From: Chromatiales bacterium
GTDB taxonomy: Bacteria > Pseudomonadota > Gammaproteobacteria > Thiohalomonadales > Thiohalomonadaceae
DNA length: 64,000 nt
Direction: 5' to 3'
Assembly (NCBI GenBank): GCA_029879245.1
Contig: JAOUQQ010000002.1
Coordinates: forward strand, 1-64,000
A model generated the notes under the pieces. That model saw only the letters and a list, made by a program, of their open reading frames with translations. It ran no database searches and was not told the origin of the DNA. Shown here in pieces: positions 9,657-19,883 of this stretch; position 1 is the stretch's first letter, and each line of letters begins with the position of its first letter. Both the position numbers and the translations under genes were made by a program.

Positions 9657-11545
9657 TGCATTGCTCCACTCTCATGGTTAATTATCTGTTCCAGCAATTT
9701 CAGTTCAGCCTTCAGCCCCTGATGGTCAGGCGCTAGCGCCAGTGCCTTATAGAGCTCTCTTCTCGCACGCTGTTGCTCACCACTGTTTCGCAGCGTCTGC
9801 ACCAGTTCAAGGCGCAATGTGACACTATCTGTGCGAATATCGAGTGCCTGCTCAAATAACGTAATAGCCTCCCTGTACTGCTTACGGGCGATGAGCGTCT
9901 TTGCACGTAATTGCAGCCCCTTCACGTTCTGTGGTTCAAGCAGCAGTAGACGCTGCAGGGCAGCGTCTGCGCCCACATAATCTCTGGTCGTCATATAGGC
10001 CAGCGCGAGGTTATACCAGGCGCTGGCATAGCTCTCGTCATACTCTAACGCGATGCGGTAATGTTCAATCGCCTTCATCGTCTGTCCTTCATTCATCAAA
10101 CGCACAGCAAGATTGAGTCGTGCACTGTTGTACTTCGGCCTTTGGCGTAATGCCTCCTCATACGCCTCAATTGCCTTCTGACTATTTTCCAAACGCCCCT
10201 GCAACACCCCGATGTTGTACCAGGCCTGACTGTAATCAGGGCTTAGTTCAACAGCACGCGAAAAGGAGTTTAATGCTTCTTCGTGCTCCTTCTGTCGCAT
10301 CTGCAAAAGGCCAAGGTTGTACCATGCCGTAGGATAATCACTCCGCTGCGCTATCGCCTTGCGATAACTCTGTTCTGCCTCCGGATACCTCTTCTGGGCG
10401 CGTAGAACCAAACCTCGATTTAACAGCGCTTCGGGATAATTACCCTGTTGCAGCGCCAGTGCGGCCTCATAATCATCAATAGCCTGCTGGTAACTACTCA
10501 TTCGATAGGCCGCTCGCCCACGATTAAACAGCCCCTTAACGTGTTGAGGATCCTCCCGTACCACCCAGTCAAACTCTTCATAGGCCGCCTGCCACGCCTT
10601 CTCATCAAGCAACAGCAGACCCAGGTTGTAGTGTGCAGCACTGTATTGCGGTTCGTACTGCAGTAGCTCCCGATAACGCGCTATCGCCTCGCTTCGGACA
10701 CCTCCGTCGCTAAGGTGTTGTGCCAGGGAAAAGAGAGTGGCGGGGTGATGAGGCGACAGATCCAGTATCGCCAGCAACTGCTCCTGCACTGTCTCATCCC
10801 CCTCGGCCATCAGCGCCAGTTCAAGGCGTGGCTCGACCATTGTTGGCGCAAGACGTATCGCCATATTAAAACTCATTACCGCCTGCTTACGCCCTGTTTC
10901 ACCGCGGGCCAGCAATGCGCGCCCTAATTGCGTATAGGCCCGCGCCCTCCTTGCCCCACCGGCCATCGTTGTTGCCCTGTCGAAAAGGGTGACCGCCTCT
11001 TCACCGCCCTGTTGCAATAACAGCAGACCCAGATTGTAGTGCGCCTCAAAGTGGTTGGGATTTATCTCGATAACTCTTCGGTAATCATCCATCGCCATCG
11101 CTACGTGCTGCAGCTTTGAATTAGTCCGCGCCCGGTAGAAATAGAGACCGGGCCATACAGGTTGCTGCCCGGCTGCCTCATTAAGTGTCTGCAGTGCCTC
11201 GTTGTATCTCTGCTGCTGATATCGCAACACCCCCAGCATGCCTCGTCCCGGTGAGTCATCAATCGTCGCTAACCGCGTCTGTAGCCGCTCTTCCGCCTGT
11301 TGCCACTTCCTCTCGCCGATCAGTGTCGCAATCGCTGCCAGCTCACTGTCCCGCCCCGCAAACTGTGTGGTATCGAACTCCTCCATACCGCTTTCATCAG
11401 ACTTATCCAACGGCGCATGGATGGTGATCACCGTCACCTGCTCCGCCTCCAGCCCCACCTGGTAGCGCACTACTGCCAGCAGTAGAAAGAGTAGTAGCAG
11501 TACCCCGATGATCGGCAGAAAACTCTCCTTTAGTGTCTGCTTCAT
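9653..11545 (-). CDS. Membrane-anchored TPR-repeat protein
   Basis: A 630-residue protein with one N-terminal TM (about 12-29) and then a long array of more than ten tetratricopeptide repeats recognisable by the recurring W-Y-N-L-G-L and A-x2-x-Y-x2-A-L spacing (such as AWYNLGLL, AWYNIGVL, AHYNLGLL). The segment before the repeats (about 35-70) is acidic. The array probably lies in the periplasm and serves as a protein-interaction scaffold. It overlaps both neighbours by 4 bp, with the ATP-grasp gene upstream and the barrel gene downstream, which suggests translational coupling. TPR proteins alone give no specific function. Confidence 0.85.
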   Translation of the reverse strand: MKQTLKESFLPIIGVLLLLFLLLAVVRYQVGLEAEQVTVITIHAPLDKSDESGMEEFDTTQFAGRDSELAAIATLIGERKWQQAEERLQTRLATIDDSPGRGMLGVLRYQQQRYNEALQTLNEAAGQQPVWPGLYFYRARTNSKLQHVAMAMDDYRRVIEINPNHFEAHYNLGLLLLQQGGEEAVTLFDRATTMAGGARRARAYTQLGRALLARGETGRKQAVMSFNMAIRLAPTMVEPRLELALMAEGDETVQEQLLAILDLSPHHPATLFSLAQHLSDGGVRSEAIARYRELLQYEPQYSAAHYNLGLLLLDEKAWQAAYEEFDWVVREDPQHVKGLFNRGRAAYRMSSYQQAIDDYEAALALQQGNYPEALLNRGLVLRAQKRYPEAEQSYRKAIAQRSDYPTAWYNLGLLQMRQKEHEEALNSFSRAVELSPDYSQAWYNIGVLQGRLENSQKAIEAYEEALRQRPKYNSARLNLAVRLMNEGQTMKAIEHYRIALEYDESYASAWYNLALAYMTTRDYVGADAALQRLLLLEPQNVKGLQLRAKTLIARKQYREAITLFEQALDIRTDSVTLRLELVQTLRNSGEQQRARRELYKALALAPDHQGLKAELKLLEQIINHESGAMQ

Positions 11546-12426
11546 CTGATCGCCTCCAGCAGGGGGCGCATCGCCTGTCGATTGACGTTCTGGATCTCCA
11601 GCCCGGGGCGGGCGTTAATCTCCAGCAGTACCGGCCCGCTCTTACCGATCGCGATATCGATTCCGAGATACTTCAGCGGCACCGCCTCGGCGATGTGGCG
11701 TGAGTGGCTCAGAATCTCGCTCCAGAACGGCATCTCTACCCCGATAAGTACCGTGCCACTGTCTGGGTGTTTCTCTATCGGTACCCCCTGCAGCATCGCA
11801 TGGGTGCAACGCCCGGACTCCAGTGCGATCCCGAGCCCTACCGCCCCCTGATGCAGGTTGGCCTTGCCGTCCGAGGCGTGCGTCGGCACCCGACTCATCG
11901 CCAGCACCGGCTCGTGCTTAAACAGGATGATCCGTACATCGGCAAGGCCCCGATCATAGAGCCGTTCCATCACCTCATGCTGTACCACCCGCTCCTCGAT
12001 GATCGCCGCATCGTTATTGTCGAACGAGAAGACGCCGAAGATGATGTCGGAGAGGTGGCGCTGTATCGCCTCAAGACTGTAGCGCTTACCGCTGATACCG
12101 AGCCACTCATCACCCTCACGACCAACGATCACTATAATGCCGTTACCGGCACTGCCACTGGCCGGTTTGATCACAAACTCATCAAGCCCTTTCAGGTCCT
12201 CCGCCAGGGTACGCAACTCATAAAAATAGCGGTAGCTATAGTGGGTCTTTGCCAGTGGCACACCCAGCGGTTGCAGGATCTCCTTACAGAGTAATTTGTC
12301 GTTGGCGACAGGAAAATCGCAACGTGCATTGTGTGGGTAGACATAGCCGAGATTGCGTCGGTTCATCGACAGCACATCAGCTGCCGCATCACGTACCTGA
12401 CGCCACTTGTTTAACCAGTCAGGCAT
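11542..12426 (-). CDS. RimK-like ATP-grasp ligase (alpha-L-glutamate ligase-like)
   Basis: The 294-residue protein has the ATP-grasp layout: FVIKPASGSAGNGI (Lys87 and the Gly-rich loop to about 97), EERV in the adenine region, and the metal-binding LLEINARPG (Glu269, Asn271). Such enzymes join a carboxylate, activated as acyl phosphate, to an amine. This subfamily has been called alpha-L-glutamate ligase-like, with the true substrate unproven. No signal or TM is seen, so it acts in the cytoplasm. It overlaps the 7TM-transglutaminase gene upstream by 8 bp and the TPR gene downstream by 4 bp. The pairing with a 7TM-transglutaminase is a recurrent theme of this family. Confidence 0.85.
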   Translation of the reverse strand: MPDWLNKWRQVRDAAADVLSMNRRNLGYVYPHNARCDFPVANDKLLCKEILQPLGVPLAKTHYSYRYFYELRTLAEDLKGLDEFVIKPASGSAGNGIIVIVGREGDEWLGISGKRYSLEAIQRHLSDIIFGVFSFDNNDAAIIEERVVQHEVMERLYDRGLADVRIILFKHEPVLAMSRVPTHASDGKANLHQGAVGLGIALESGRCTHAMLQGVPIEKHPDSGTVLIGVEMPFWSEILSHSRHIAEAVPLKYLGIDIAIGKSGPVLLEINARPGLEIQNVNRQAMRPLLEAIR

Positions 12427-14041
12427 TGCTCACCCCGCTCTGCAGCAGGTGACGGAACCGGTAGTACTCCATCAGCCGCATACCTACCCAGCGGCCGAGC
12501 CACATGTTGAGCGCCATCACCACCAGCAGCAGTTCGGGGAAGGCGAGGAACAGCGACTGCATAAAGAGCGACGACATCACCGCATAGCAGGCGGCGATCA
12601 CCACCGCTGTGGTCGCCATCAGGTGCAGCGCCTTTTTCACCCCCTGCTCCTCGGTGATGATGGCGAAACGCTCTGCGGTGATTGCCAGGATGGCGATGGG
12701 GAAGAGGGTCATCTGCGCCAGCTCGAACAGCCCGAGTTGTACCCCGGTAACGGTCATCATCATCATCACCACTACCACCACCGCCAGGATCACCGCCATC
12801 TTTGGTGAGTGAAGCAGTTGCAACCAGTCGAGCCCTTTACGCACCAGTGCGGTGATGGTGATAATCAGGATAAAACCGATTAACCCCCACACCAATCCCG
12901 TCTCACGCGCCGCCGCGGCGATCAGCGCCGGCAGAAAGGTGCCGAAGGTCTCAATCCCAATCACGTTACGAAATACCACGGTGACGAAGGCGCCCAGGGG
13001 GATCATCAGCAGCACCTTGAGCAGGTCCTGGGAGATCCCCACCCGTTCAAACAGGGTGTAGAAGTTGATCAGGTTGAAGATCGAGTCGCCCAGTGTCTGT
13101 TGTGCCTCGTAGCGTGGGATCAGCCGTTTGGTGGTAGTGAAGCGATATTGAAAATTAACATTACTGCTGTGTTTGAACAGCACCTCATCACCGTAGTAGA
13201 GGGTCAGATAGTTGGCGGGGATCTCGGCGTAATGGTCGTTGATCGTATCAAAGGGAACCCAGTGGCCGTTCACATAGGCCTCCACCCACTGGTGGCTGGT
13301 ACGCTTGCTTCCCCCCTCCATAATAAAACCACCCACCAGGCGCGCCGGAATATTGAGCTTGCGCGCCAGGGCGACGAAGAGACGTCCCTTGCCGTTACAG
13401 CTCGCCTCACCCAGTTTCAGCGCGGTAAGGGCGTCGGTATAGCCGGAGAAGTTGCGATTTTCAAATGCATCCTGCAGGTGACGATGGATGGTGGTCAGAC
13501 TCTCAGCAAGGGTGCGTTCCTGAGTGGCGGGCAGGAGCTGCTCCACCCTCTCGGCGATCAACGGGGAGTCGACCTGAATCCCCTCCTCAACCATCAGATA
13601 GGGCTGCAGCGATGGGGGGTAGTGGGCGGGTATCGATTGCCCTTCGGGCAACTCGTAACGCACCGGCTTACTCTGCACCAGTACCGTGTAACGTACCTCC
13701 TGATGACCCTGGACACCATCGCCCTCCCAGCTGGCGATACGATTCATTCCCTCGCTCTGCAGATTCTGGGTGAAGAGGCCGGTCGCCTGCTGCTCCTCAA
13801 TGATTAACTGGCGCGCATCAGAGCGGGGAAGAAAGGCCTGCATCTGGATGCGATCACCGTGGCCATCCACCTCCATCGCCAGCTCCACCTGATAGCTCTG
13901 CTGCGGGATCAACCCCTTTAACGGGTAATCGAGGAGAAACAGCTTGAAGCCCATCATGCCAAATGGCAAAACCACGAGGAGACCAATGAGTAGCCAATAG
14001 GCCGCTCGGCGTCTTCCACTCTTTTTTTGTTGTTCTGCCAC
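12419..14041 (-). CDS. Transglutaminase-like domain fused to 7 TM helices
   Basis: This 540-residue protein has an N-terminal TM (about 14-33), a periplasmic region ending in a transglutaminase-like fold (about 185-275) and a C-terminal block of about seven TM helices (345-540). The family is usually described as inactive transglutaminase, yet a Cys (215, in ASCNGKGR), a His (250, in SHQWVEAY) and an Asp (265, in PFDTIN) are in the catalytic positions. It may be a peptidase or amidating enzyme acting on the peptide or protein product of the RimK-like ligase encoded next to it. First gene of the four-gene operon; a short AT-rich gap to purL precedes it. Confidence 0.85.
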   Translation of the reverse strand: MAEQQKKSGRRRAAYWLLIGLLVVLPFGMMGFKLFLLDYPLKGLIPQQSYQVELAMEVDGHGDRIQMQAFLPRSDARQLIIEEQQATGLFTQNLQSEGMNRIASWEGDGVQGHQEVRYTVLVQSKPVRYELPEGQSIPAHYPPSLQPYLMVEEGIQVDSPLIAERVEQLLPATQERTLAESLTTIHRHLQDAFENRNFSGYTDALTALKLGEASCNGKGRLFVALARKLNIPARLVGGFIMEGGSKRTSHQWVEAYVNGHWVPFDTINDHYAEIPANYLTLYYGDEVLFKHSSNVNFQYRFTTTKRLIPRYEAQQTLGDSIFNLINFYTLFERVGISQDLLKVLLMIPLGAFVTVVFRNVIGIETFGTFLPALIAAAARETGLVWGLIGFILIITITALVRKGLDWLQLLHSPKMAVILAVVVVVMMMMTVTGVQLGLFELAQMTLFPIAILAITAERFAIITEEQGVKKALHLMATTAVVIAACYAVMSSLFMQSLFLAFPELLLVVMALNMWLGRWVGMRLMEYYRFRHLLQSGVSNA

Positions 14042-14162
14042 GGAGTCACCATCCAGGTGCTAAAGGTGGCGCGATCTTATCTCCATGAACCTTAAAAAAA
14101 CATTAAATGGCACACACTAATCAAGGCCATTCGACGGGCGGTAGCGAGACGGCTGCAAGCTG

Positions 14163-17100
14163 CTACCCGACGAAAAGCCGCGCATTGCGGAACATGCGCA
14201 TCCACGGGCCGTCCTCTGCCCACTCATCGGGGCACCAGGAGTGCTGCACCGCGCGGAATACCCGCTCGGGGTGGGGCATCATGATGGTAAAGCGGCCATC
14301 GGTAGTGGTCAGGCCGGTGATCCCCAGTGGTGAGCCGTTGGGATTGGCCGGATAGAGCTCGGTGGGGTCGCCGTAGTTGTCGACATAGCGCAGCGCGGCA
14401 AGGTGTTTACGCAACACCTCGCTCGGCTCGTGACCTTCACGGAACTCGGCACGCCCCTCGCCGTGGGCCACGGCGATCGGCATCTTCGAGCCCTCCATCC
14501 CGGCAAGGAAAATGGAGGGTGACTTCAGCACCTCGACCATCGAGACACGCGCCTCGAACTGCTCGGAGTTGTTGCGCACGAAGTGGGGCCACGCCTCGGC
14601 ACCGGTGATCAGGTCGTGCAGGTTGGACATCATCTGGCAGCCGTTGCAGACACCGAGGCCGAAGGCGTCTTCACGGGTGAAGAAGGCCTCGAACTCGTCG
14701 CGGGCGCGCGGGTTGAAGAGGATCGACTTGGCCCACCCCTCACCGGCACCGAGCACGTCACCGTAGGAGAAGCCGCCGCAGGCGACCAGTCCGTGGAAAT
14801 CCTTGAGCGAGACGCGCCCGGCGATGACATCGCTCATGTGCACGTCGACCGCGTTGAAGCCGGCGCGGTCGAAGGCGGCGGCCATCTCGATCTGGCCGTT
14901 GACCCCCTGTTCGCGCAGCACCGCCATGCGCGGCCGCACACCCCTGTTGATGAAGGGGGCGGCGACATCCTCGTCGATGTTGTAGCTCAGGGTTGCGCTC
15001 ATGCCCGGGTCGTTGGCGTCGAGCAGGCGGTCGTACTCCTCTCTCGCACACTCGGGGTTGTCGCGCAGGGACTGCATCTGGTGGGTGGTGGCGGACCAGG
15101 CACGCTGCAGCTCGATGCGCGACTCATCAAACAGGGTGCGCCCCTCGCGCTTTATCACAATGCGGTCATCGTCGTTAAGCGAGCCGATTACGAAACTGTG
15201 GTGGCCCAGCTCGTACTCGCGCAGCAAGGAGAGCACCTCTTCGGTGTCCTGATGGTGCACCTGGATCACCGCCCCCAGCTCCTCGCTGAAGAGCGCGGCG
15301 ATCACATCGCCGTCCAGCTCATCCATCTCGATCTCGACACCGGTATGACCGGCAAAGGCCATCTCCGCCACGGTGGTGAAGAGGCCGCCGTCGGCACGGT
15401 CGTGGTAGGCGATGATCTTGTGCTCGGCACTCAAGTTCTGAATCGCGGCGAAGAAGTTCTTCAGCATCTGCGCATCGTCCACGTCGGGGGCGCGGTGCCC
15501 CACCTCGCCGAAGACCTGGGTAAGGCAGGAGCCGCCGAGACGGTTCTGCCCCTTGCCCAGGTCGATGAGGATCAGATCGGAATCACCCCTGTCGCTACGC
15601 AGCTGCGGGGTGAGGGTCTTGCGTACATCGGAGACCGGGGCGAAGGCGGAGATGATGAGGGAGAGCGGCGCGGTAACCGACTTATCTTCACCGTCGTTCC
15701 ACACCGTCTTCATCGACATGGAGTCCTTGCCCACCGGGATGGAGATCCCCAGTTGCGGGCAGAGTTCCATCCCCACCGCCTTCACCGCCTCGTAGAGGCC
15801 GGCATCCTCGCCCGGGTGACCCGCCGGGGCCATCCAGTTGGCGGACAGCACGATATCCTCGATTTGGTCGACCTTGGCCGCGGCAAGGTTGGTGAGCGCC
15901 TCACCCACCGCCATTCGAGCCGAGGCGGCGTGATCGACCAGCGCCACCGGGGTGCGCTCGCCCATCGCCATCGCCTCGCCGGTATAGCCGGAGTAGGTGG
16001 AGGCGGTAACGGCGCAGTCGGCCACCGGCACCTGCCACGGACCGACCATCTGGTCGCGGTTGACCAGGCCGGTGACGCTGCGATCACCGATGGTGATGAG
16101 GAAGGTCTTGTCGGCGATGGTCGGCAGCCGCATCAGGCGGTAGGCGGCCTCCCGGATCTCGACCTTGCGGGTATCGAATTCACGCTTCTGGAACGGCTTG
16201 TGCTGCACCTCGCGCAGCATCTTCGGCGGCTTGCCCAGCAGCACCTCCATCGGCATGTCGATGGGACTGTTGTCGAAGTGGCCATCGCCCAGCACCAGTT
16301 GCTGCTCTTTGGTCGCCTCGCCGATCACCGCGAAGGGTGCACGTTCACGCTCGCAGATGGCGGCAAAGCGCTCCATGTCCTCCGGTTTGATCGCCATCAC
16401 GTAGCGCTCCTGCGACTCGTTGCACCAGATCTCCATCGGCGCCATACCCGGCTCGTCGTTGGGGATGGCACGCAGCTCAAAGCGGCCGCCACGCCCGGCG
16501 TCGTTGACCAGTTCGGGCATGGCGTTGGAGAGGCCACCGGCGCCGACGTCATGAATGGAGACAATCGGATTCGCCTCACCCAGCTGCCAGCAGCGGTCGA
16601 TCACCTCCTGGCAGCGGCGCTCCATCTCCGGGTTGCCGCGCTGTACCGAGGCGAAGTCGAGACTTTCCGCCGACTGCCCCGAGGCCATCGAGGAGGCGGC
16701 GCCGCCGCCCAGGCCGATCAGCATCGCCGGTCCACCGAGCACCACCAGCTGGGCGCCGGGCGGGATGACATCTTTTTCCACGTGGTCGACACGGATGTTA
16801 CCGAGGCCTCCGGCGAGCATGATCGGCTTGTGGTAGCCACGCACCTCATCGCCGTTGGGGCCCGGCACCTTCTCCTCGTAGGTACGGAAGTAGCCGTTGA
16901 TCGCCGGGCGGCCAAATTCATTATTGAACGCGGCACCGCCGAGGGGACCGTCGATCATAATATCGAGGGCCGAGACGATGCGCCCCGGCTTGCCGTAGTC
17001 GACCTCCCACGGCTGCTCGAAGCCGGGGATCTTGAGGTTGGAGACGGAGAAACCGGTGAGGCCCGCCTTGGGCTTGGAGCCGCGACCGGTCGCCCCCTCG

Positions 17101-18059
17101 TCGCGGATCTCACCTCCGGAGCCGGTGGCGGCACCGGGGAAGGGGGAGATGGCGGTGGGGTGGTTGTGGGTCTCCACCTTCATCAGGATCGCCATCTCCT
17201 CCTGGTTATAGCCATATTCCGCGGAGCCGGGTGCGGGGAAGAAGCGCCCCGCCTGGGGGCCTGAAATCACCGCAGAGTTATCTTTATAGACTGAGAGGGT
17301 CTTGCCCGGATTCTGCTGGTGGGTGTTGCGGATCATGGCGAACAGCGACTTCTCCTGCTCCTGGCCGTCGATGATCCAGTCGGCGTTAAAGATCTTGTGA
17401 CGGCAGTGCTCCGAGTTGGCCTGGGCGAACATCATCAGCTCGGCGTCGGAGGGATTGCGCCCCAGCGCGGTGAAGTTCTCCACCAGATAGTCGATCTCAT
17501 CAGAGGCCAGGGCCAGGCCCCACTCGCTGTTGGCACGCTCCAGCTCCGCCTTGCCGCCGCCCAGCACATCCACGGTGCGCAGCTCGGCGGGCTCGTGACT
17601 GGCGAACAACCCCGCCGCATCCTCCACGCTATCAAGCACCTGCTCGATCATGCGGTCGTGGATCAGGGCGGCGAGCTGGGCACGGCCCTGCTCGGAAAGT
17701 GCGGCGCCGTTCTCGCCCGTGGCATACCAGGCAACACCGCGCTCCAGCCGTTTGATCCCGGTAAGGCCGCAGTTGTGGGCGATATCGGTCGCCTTGGAGG
17801 CCCAGGGTGAGATGGTGCCGATGCGCGGGATCACCAGCAGCAGGGTGCCCTCGGGCTCCTCGGACTTCACACTCGGTCCATAGGTGAGGATCTGCGAGAG
17901 CACCGTCTGTTCGTCACTGCTGAGTTCACTGTCGCACTCGGCAAAGTGGAGATACTCGGCATAGAGATGCTTCACCTCGGGGGCGCCATCAGCGGCGCGC
18001 GCCATCAGCTTGTCGAGGCGGAAGGGGGAGAGGGCGGGGCTACCACGCAGAACCAGCAT
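14163..18059 (-). CDS. purL: Phosphoribosylformylglycinamidine synthase (single-chain)
   Basis: The 1298-residue protein is the large gammaproteobacterial PurL. It contains an N-terminal adapter, a helical linker, two AIRS-type ATP-binding halves ([20 protein letters not shown] and later KDSMSMKT) and a C-terminal class I glutaminase with [12 protein letters not shown] (nucleophile Cys) and HPERVFRA. It converts FGAR, glutamine and ATP to FGAM in purine synthesis. It starts 156 bp from the divergent SIMPL gene and is monocistronic. Long open frames on the opposite strand are codon-bias shadows. Confidence 0.98.
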   Translation of the reverse strand: MLVLRGSPALSPFRLDKLMARAADGAPEVKHLYAEYLHFAECDSELSSDEQTVLSQILTYGPSVKSEEPEGTLLLVIPRIGTISPWASKATDIAHNCGLTGIKRLERGVAWYATGENGAALSEQGRAQLAALIHDRMIEQVLDSVEDAAGLFASHEPAELRTVDVLGGGKAELERANSEWGLALASDEIDYLVENFTALGRNPSDAELMMFAQANSEHCRHKIFNADWIIDGQEQEKSLFAMIRNTHQQNPGKTLSVYKDNSAVISGPQAGRFFPAPGSAEYGYNQEEMAILMKVETHNHPTAISPFPGAATGSGGEIRDEGATGRGSKPKAGLTGFSVSNLKIPGFEQPWEVDYGKPGRIVSALDIMIDGPLGGAAFNNEFGRPAINGYFRTYEEKVPGPNGDEVRGYHKPIMLAGGLGNIRVDHVEKDVIPPGAQLVVLGGPAMLIGLGGGAASSMASGQSAESLDFASVQRGNPEMERRCQEVIDRCWQLGEANPIVSIHDVGAGGLSNAMPELVNDAGRGGRFELRAIPNDEPGMAPMEIWCNESQERYVMAIKPEDMERFAAICERERAPFAVIGEATKEQQLVLGDGHFDNSPIDMPMEVLLGKPPKMLREVQHKPFQKREFDTRKVEIREAAYRLMRLPTIADKTFLITIGDRSVTGLVNRDQMVGPWQVPVADCAVTASTYSGYTGEAMAMGERTPVALVDHAASARMAVGEALTNLAAAKVDQIEDIVLSANWMAPAGHPGEDAGLYEAVKAVGMELCPQLGISIPVGKDSMSMKTVWNDGEDKSVTAPLSLIISAFAPVSDVRKTLTPQLRSDRGDSDLILIDLGKGQNRLGGSCLTQVFGEVGHRAPDVDDAQMLKNFFAAIQNLSAEHKIIAYHDRADGGLFTTVAEMAFAGHTGVEIEMDELDGDVIAALFSEELGAVIQVHHQDTEEVLSLLREYELGHHSFVIGSLNDDDRIVIKREGRTLFDESRIELQRAWSATTHQMQSLRDNPECAREEYDRLLDANDPGMSATLSYNIDEDVAAPFINRGVRPRMAVLREQGVNGQIEMAAAFDRAGFNAVDVHMSDVIAGRVSLKDFHGLVACGGFSYGDVLGAGEGWAKSILFNPRARDEFEAFFTREDAFGLGVCNGCQMMSNLHDLITGAEAWPHFVRNNSEQFEARVSMVEVLKSPSIFLAGMEGSKMPIAVAHGEGRAEFREGHEPSEVLRKHLAALRYVDNYGDPTELYPANPNGSPLGITGLTTTDGRFTIMMPHPERVFRAVQHSWCPDEWAEDGPWMRMFRNARLFVG

Positions 18060-18215
18060 CGCTATCGGCCTTTAGTATAAGGTAATCGAGAATCGGCGAT
18101 TTTACTGGAAGCGGCGCACAACATAAACCGTATCTGCAGGTCACCGAGGCTGGCCATCTCCACCCCAGCCCCCTATCATCGTAACCCTGCACGCCATCAG
18201 GAGAGGAGAAAAGGA

Positions 18216-18926
18216 ATGAAAAGGCTTGCCTGTCTGTTACTAACGGTCACTCTACTCGGTTGTCAGGGCGAAGAGCCGAGTGACTTTTTGTTACTCAACC
18301 TCGCCTCAAACGGTGAGGTCAAGCTGATCCCCGATATGGCCTCCATGAGCGCTACTATCAGCTGTACCGACAAGGTTATCGAACGTTCGGCCGACTGTAC
18401 CAAGCGCGCCATTACCAACCTGTTTCAGCTACTGGATAAACACGGCATTAAGAAAGAGGACTACCACAGCACCCGTATCAATCTGGAGAAGGAGCACACC
18501 TGGCGCAACAACTCCCACATCTTTGTCGGCTACAAATCCTCCAGCACCATCAGCATGGTATTCCGCGATCTCGATGCGATGAGCCAGGTGATCACCGCAG
18601 CCCTGACGATGAAGAGCGTGGAGCTCTCAGGCCTCAACTACTCCCACTCACAGATTGATGAGATGAGTCAGCAGGCCTATCTCAATGCCCTCGACACCAG
18701 CCGGGAACTGGCAGAGAAGATGCAGGAGAAGCTGGGTGGCAAATCGCTGGTGGTGATGGAGGTCAATAATAGCGGGCAGAATTTTGTCACACGAGTACCC
18801 GCTGGTTTAATGAAGAGGGAGATGGCTCAAGGTTTTGCCGACACAGCCACCTCACCCATCCAGATCAACCCCGGCGAGCTCACCCTGGCCAAAGAGGTGA
18901 ACGTCCTCTACAAGGTCTACCGTTAG
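18216..18926 (+). CDS. SIMPL-domain (DUF541) lipoprotein
   Basis: A 236-residue product with a lipoprotein signal (lipobox LLGC) preceded by a strong AGGAGAGGAG region. The mature part matches the SIMPL/DUF541 pattern: GEVKLIPDMASMSATISC, a long amphipathic helix, GYKSSSTISMVFRDLDAM, then VELSGLNYSHSQIDEMSQQAYLNALDTSRELAEKMQ in outline, and a C-terminal beta segment. SIMPL proteins are periplasmic or envelope proteins of mostly unknown role, some linked to oxidative stress. Two small membrane-protein genes follow on the same strand. Confidence 0.8.
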   Translation: MKRLACLLLTVTLLGCQGEEPSDFLLLNLASNGEVKLIPDMASMSATISCTDKVIERSADCTKRAITNLFQLLDKHGIKKEDYHSTRINLEKEHTWRNNSHIFVGYKSSSTISMVFRDLDAMSQVITAALTMKSVELSGLNYSHSQIDEMSQQAYLNALDTSRELAEKMQEKLGGKSLVVMEVNNSGQNFVTRVPAGLMKREMAQGFADTATSPIQINPGELTLAKEVNVLYKVYR

Positions 18927-18978
18927 CGGGCCGCGGCGCGTAAACTGCCCGCCACACCATCAGGAACAACCGAAAGCC

Positions 18979-19383
18979 ATGAGTGAAGCGCTAAACCATC
19001 CGGAGATCCCGCCCAGCCCCAACACCAGCGGGGAGGAGGCGGCCCTTGCCGCCGCCATCTCAATTCACTACATCACCATGGTGCTCTATGTGCTGGGGTT
19101 CATCGGCACCACAGGTAGCCTGTTGCTCAGCCTGCTGCAGAGAGAGAGTGAGAACTATCTCCTCTACGCTATTCTGTGCCTGCTACCGGTAATCCTCTTT
19201 CTGATGCACCTGATGGCGCTCAAGGGTCTGAAAAAACATCAGCCCTGGGGCTACAGGGCCTCCCGAGGGCTCGGGATATTACTACTGTTCGGCTTTCCCT
19301 TCGGCACGGTACTCGGACTCTTTTTACTGTCACAGCTATCCAAATTCCGGTTTGATGAGCACGGCGAGCCAAGCCATGAGTAG
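18979..19383 (+). CDS. Small membrane protein, unknown
   Basis: The 134-residue protein has a polar N-terminus (about 30 residues) and three predicted TM segments: around 33-50 (MVLYVLGFIGTTGSLLLSL), 57-75 (LLYAILCLLPVILFLMHL) and 95-117 (GILLLFGFPFGTVLGLFLLS). The C-terminal tail is acidic and polar. No family identified with confidence. Its stop overlaps the start of the RDD gene by 8 bp, implying coupled translation. Confidence 0.7.
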   Translation: MSEALNHPEIPPSPNTSGEEAALAAAISIHYITMVLYVLGFIGTTGSLLLSLLQRESENYLLYAILCLLPVILFLMHLMALKGLKKHQPWGYRASRGLGILLLFGFPFGTVLGLFLLSQLSKFRFDEHGEPSHE

Positions 19384-19822
19384 TGACACCGAACTCCCCC
19401 ACTGCCCCCTGTGGCGCCGCCTCGCGGCCATTCTGTATGACAGCCTGCTGCTACTGGCTCTACTCTTTATCGTCAGCGCCATCCACCTGGCGATCAGCGG
19501 CGGCAGTGAGGCCCGTACCGACGCAGACATCGTGCGCACACTTCTAATAGTACTCACCGCCTTCGCCTTCTTCGCCTGGTTCTGGCTCCACGGAGGCCAG
19601 ACCCTGGGGATGCGCGCCTGGCGCATCCGCCTGCAGAATCGCGGTGGTGGCCCCATCACACCATGGCAGGCACTATTGCGCTTCCTCTGCGCCATCCTCT
19701 CCATGCTAGCACTGGCGCTGGGCTTTCTCTGGTCGCTGGTGGACCGGGAAAGGTACACCTGGCACGACCGCTTCTCGATGACGGAGTTGGTGGTGTTGCC
19801 TAAGGAGAGGGCGAGGAAGTAA
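19376..19822 (+). CDS. RDD-family membrane protein
   Basis: The 148-residue protein has the RDD topology: a first helix beginning with the Arg-containing WRRLAAILYDSLLLLAL, where the family's R and D residues fall, then two further helices and the TLGMRAWRIRL segment common in the family, ending with a RYTWHDRFSMTELV tail. RDD proteins are small integral membrane proteins, some implicated in Na+/H+ or other transport, most uncharacterised. The ATG at 19376 is preferred over an upstream TTG because it gives an 8-bp overlap with the preceding gene and begins near the conserved region. Confidence 0.85.
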   Translation: MSSDTELPHCPLWRRLAAILYDSLLLLALLFIVSAIHLAISGGSEARTDADIVRTLLIVLTAFAFFAWFWLHGGQTLGMRAWRIRLQNRGGGPITPWQALLRFLCAILSMLALALGFLWSLVDRERYTWHDRFSMTELVVLPKERARK

Positions 19823-19826
19823 ACCA

Positions 19827-19853
19827 CATTGCGTCAATATCTGATGCGCAATG
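19827..19853 (+). terminator. Stem-loop after the RDD gene
   Basis: A 7-bp perfect stem (CATTGCG / CGCAATG) encloses a smaller TCA/TGA pairing, 4 bp after the RDD stop codon. There is no T-run, so termination is uncertain. Confidence 0.35.
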
Positions 19854-19883
19854 AACACATGTTAAAGAGGGAGTAAAGGAATT

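Noticed and set aside
14583-17264. Open frame of 893 codons on the plus strand opposite purL
   Set aside because: It lies wholly within purL on the other strand and has a His/Gly/Val/Ala-rich composition typical of the antisense of GC-rich genes. No ribosome site or known domain.
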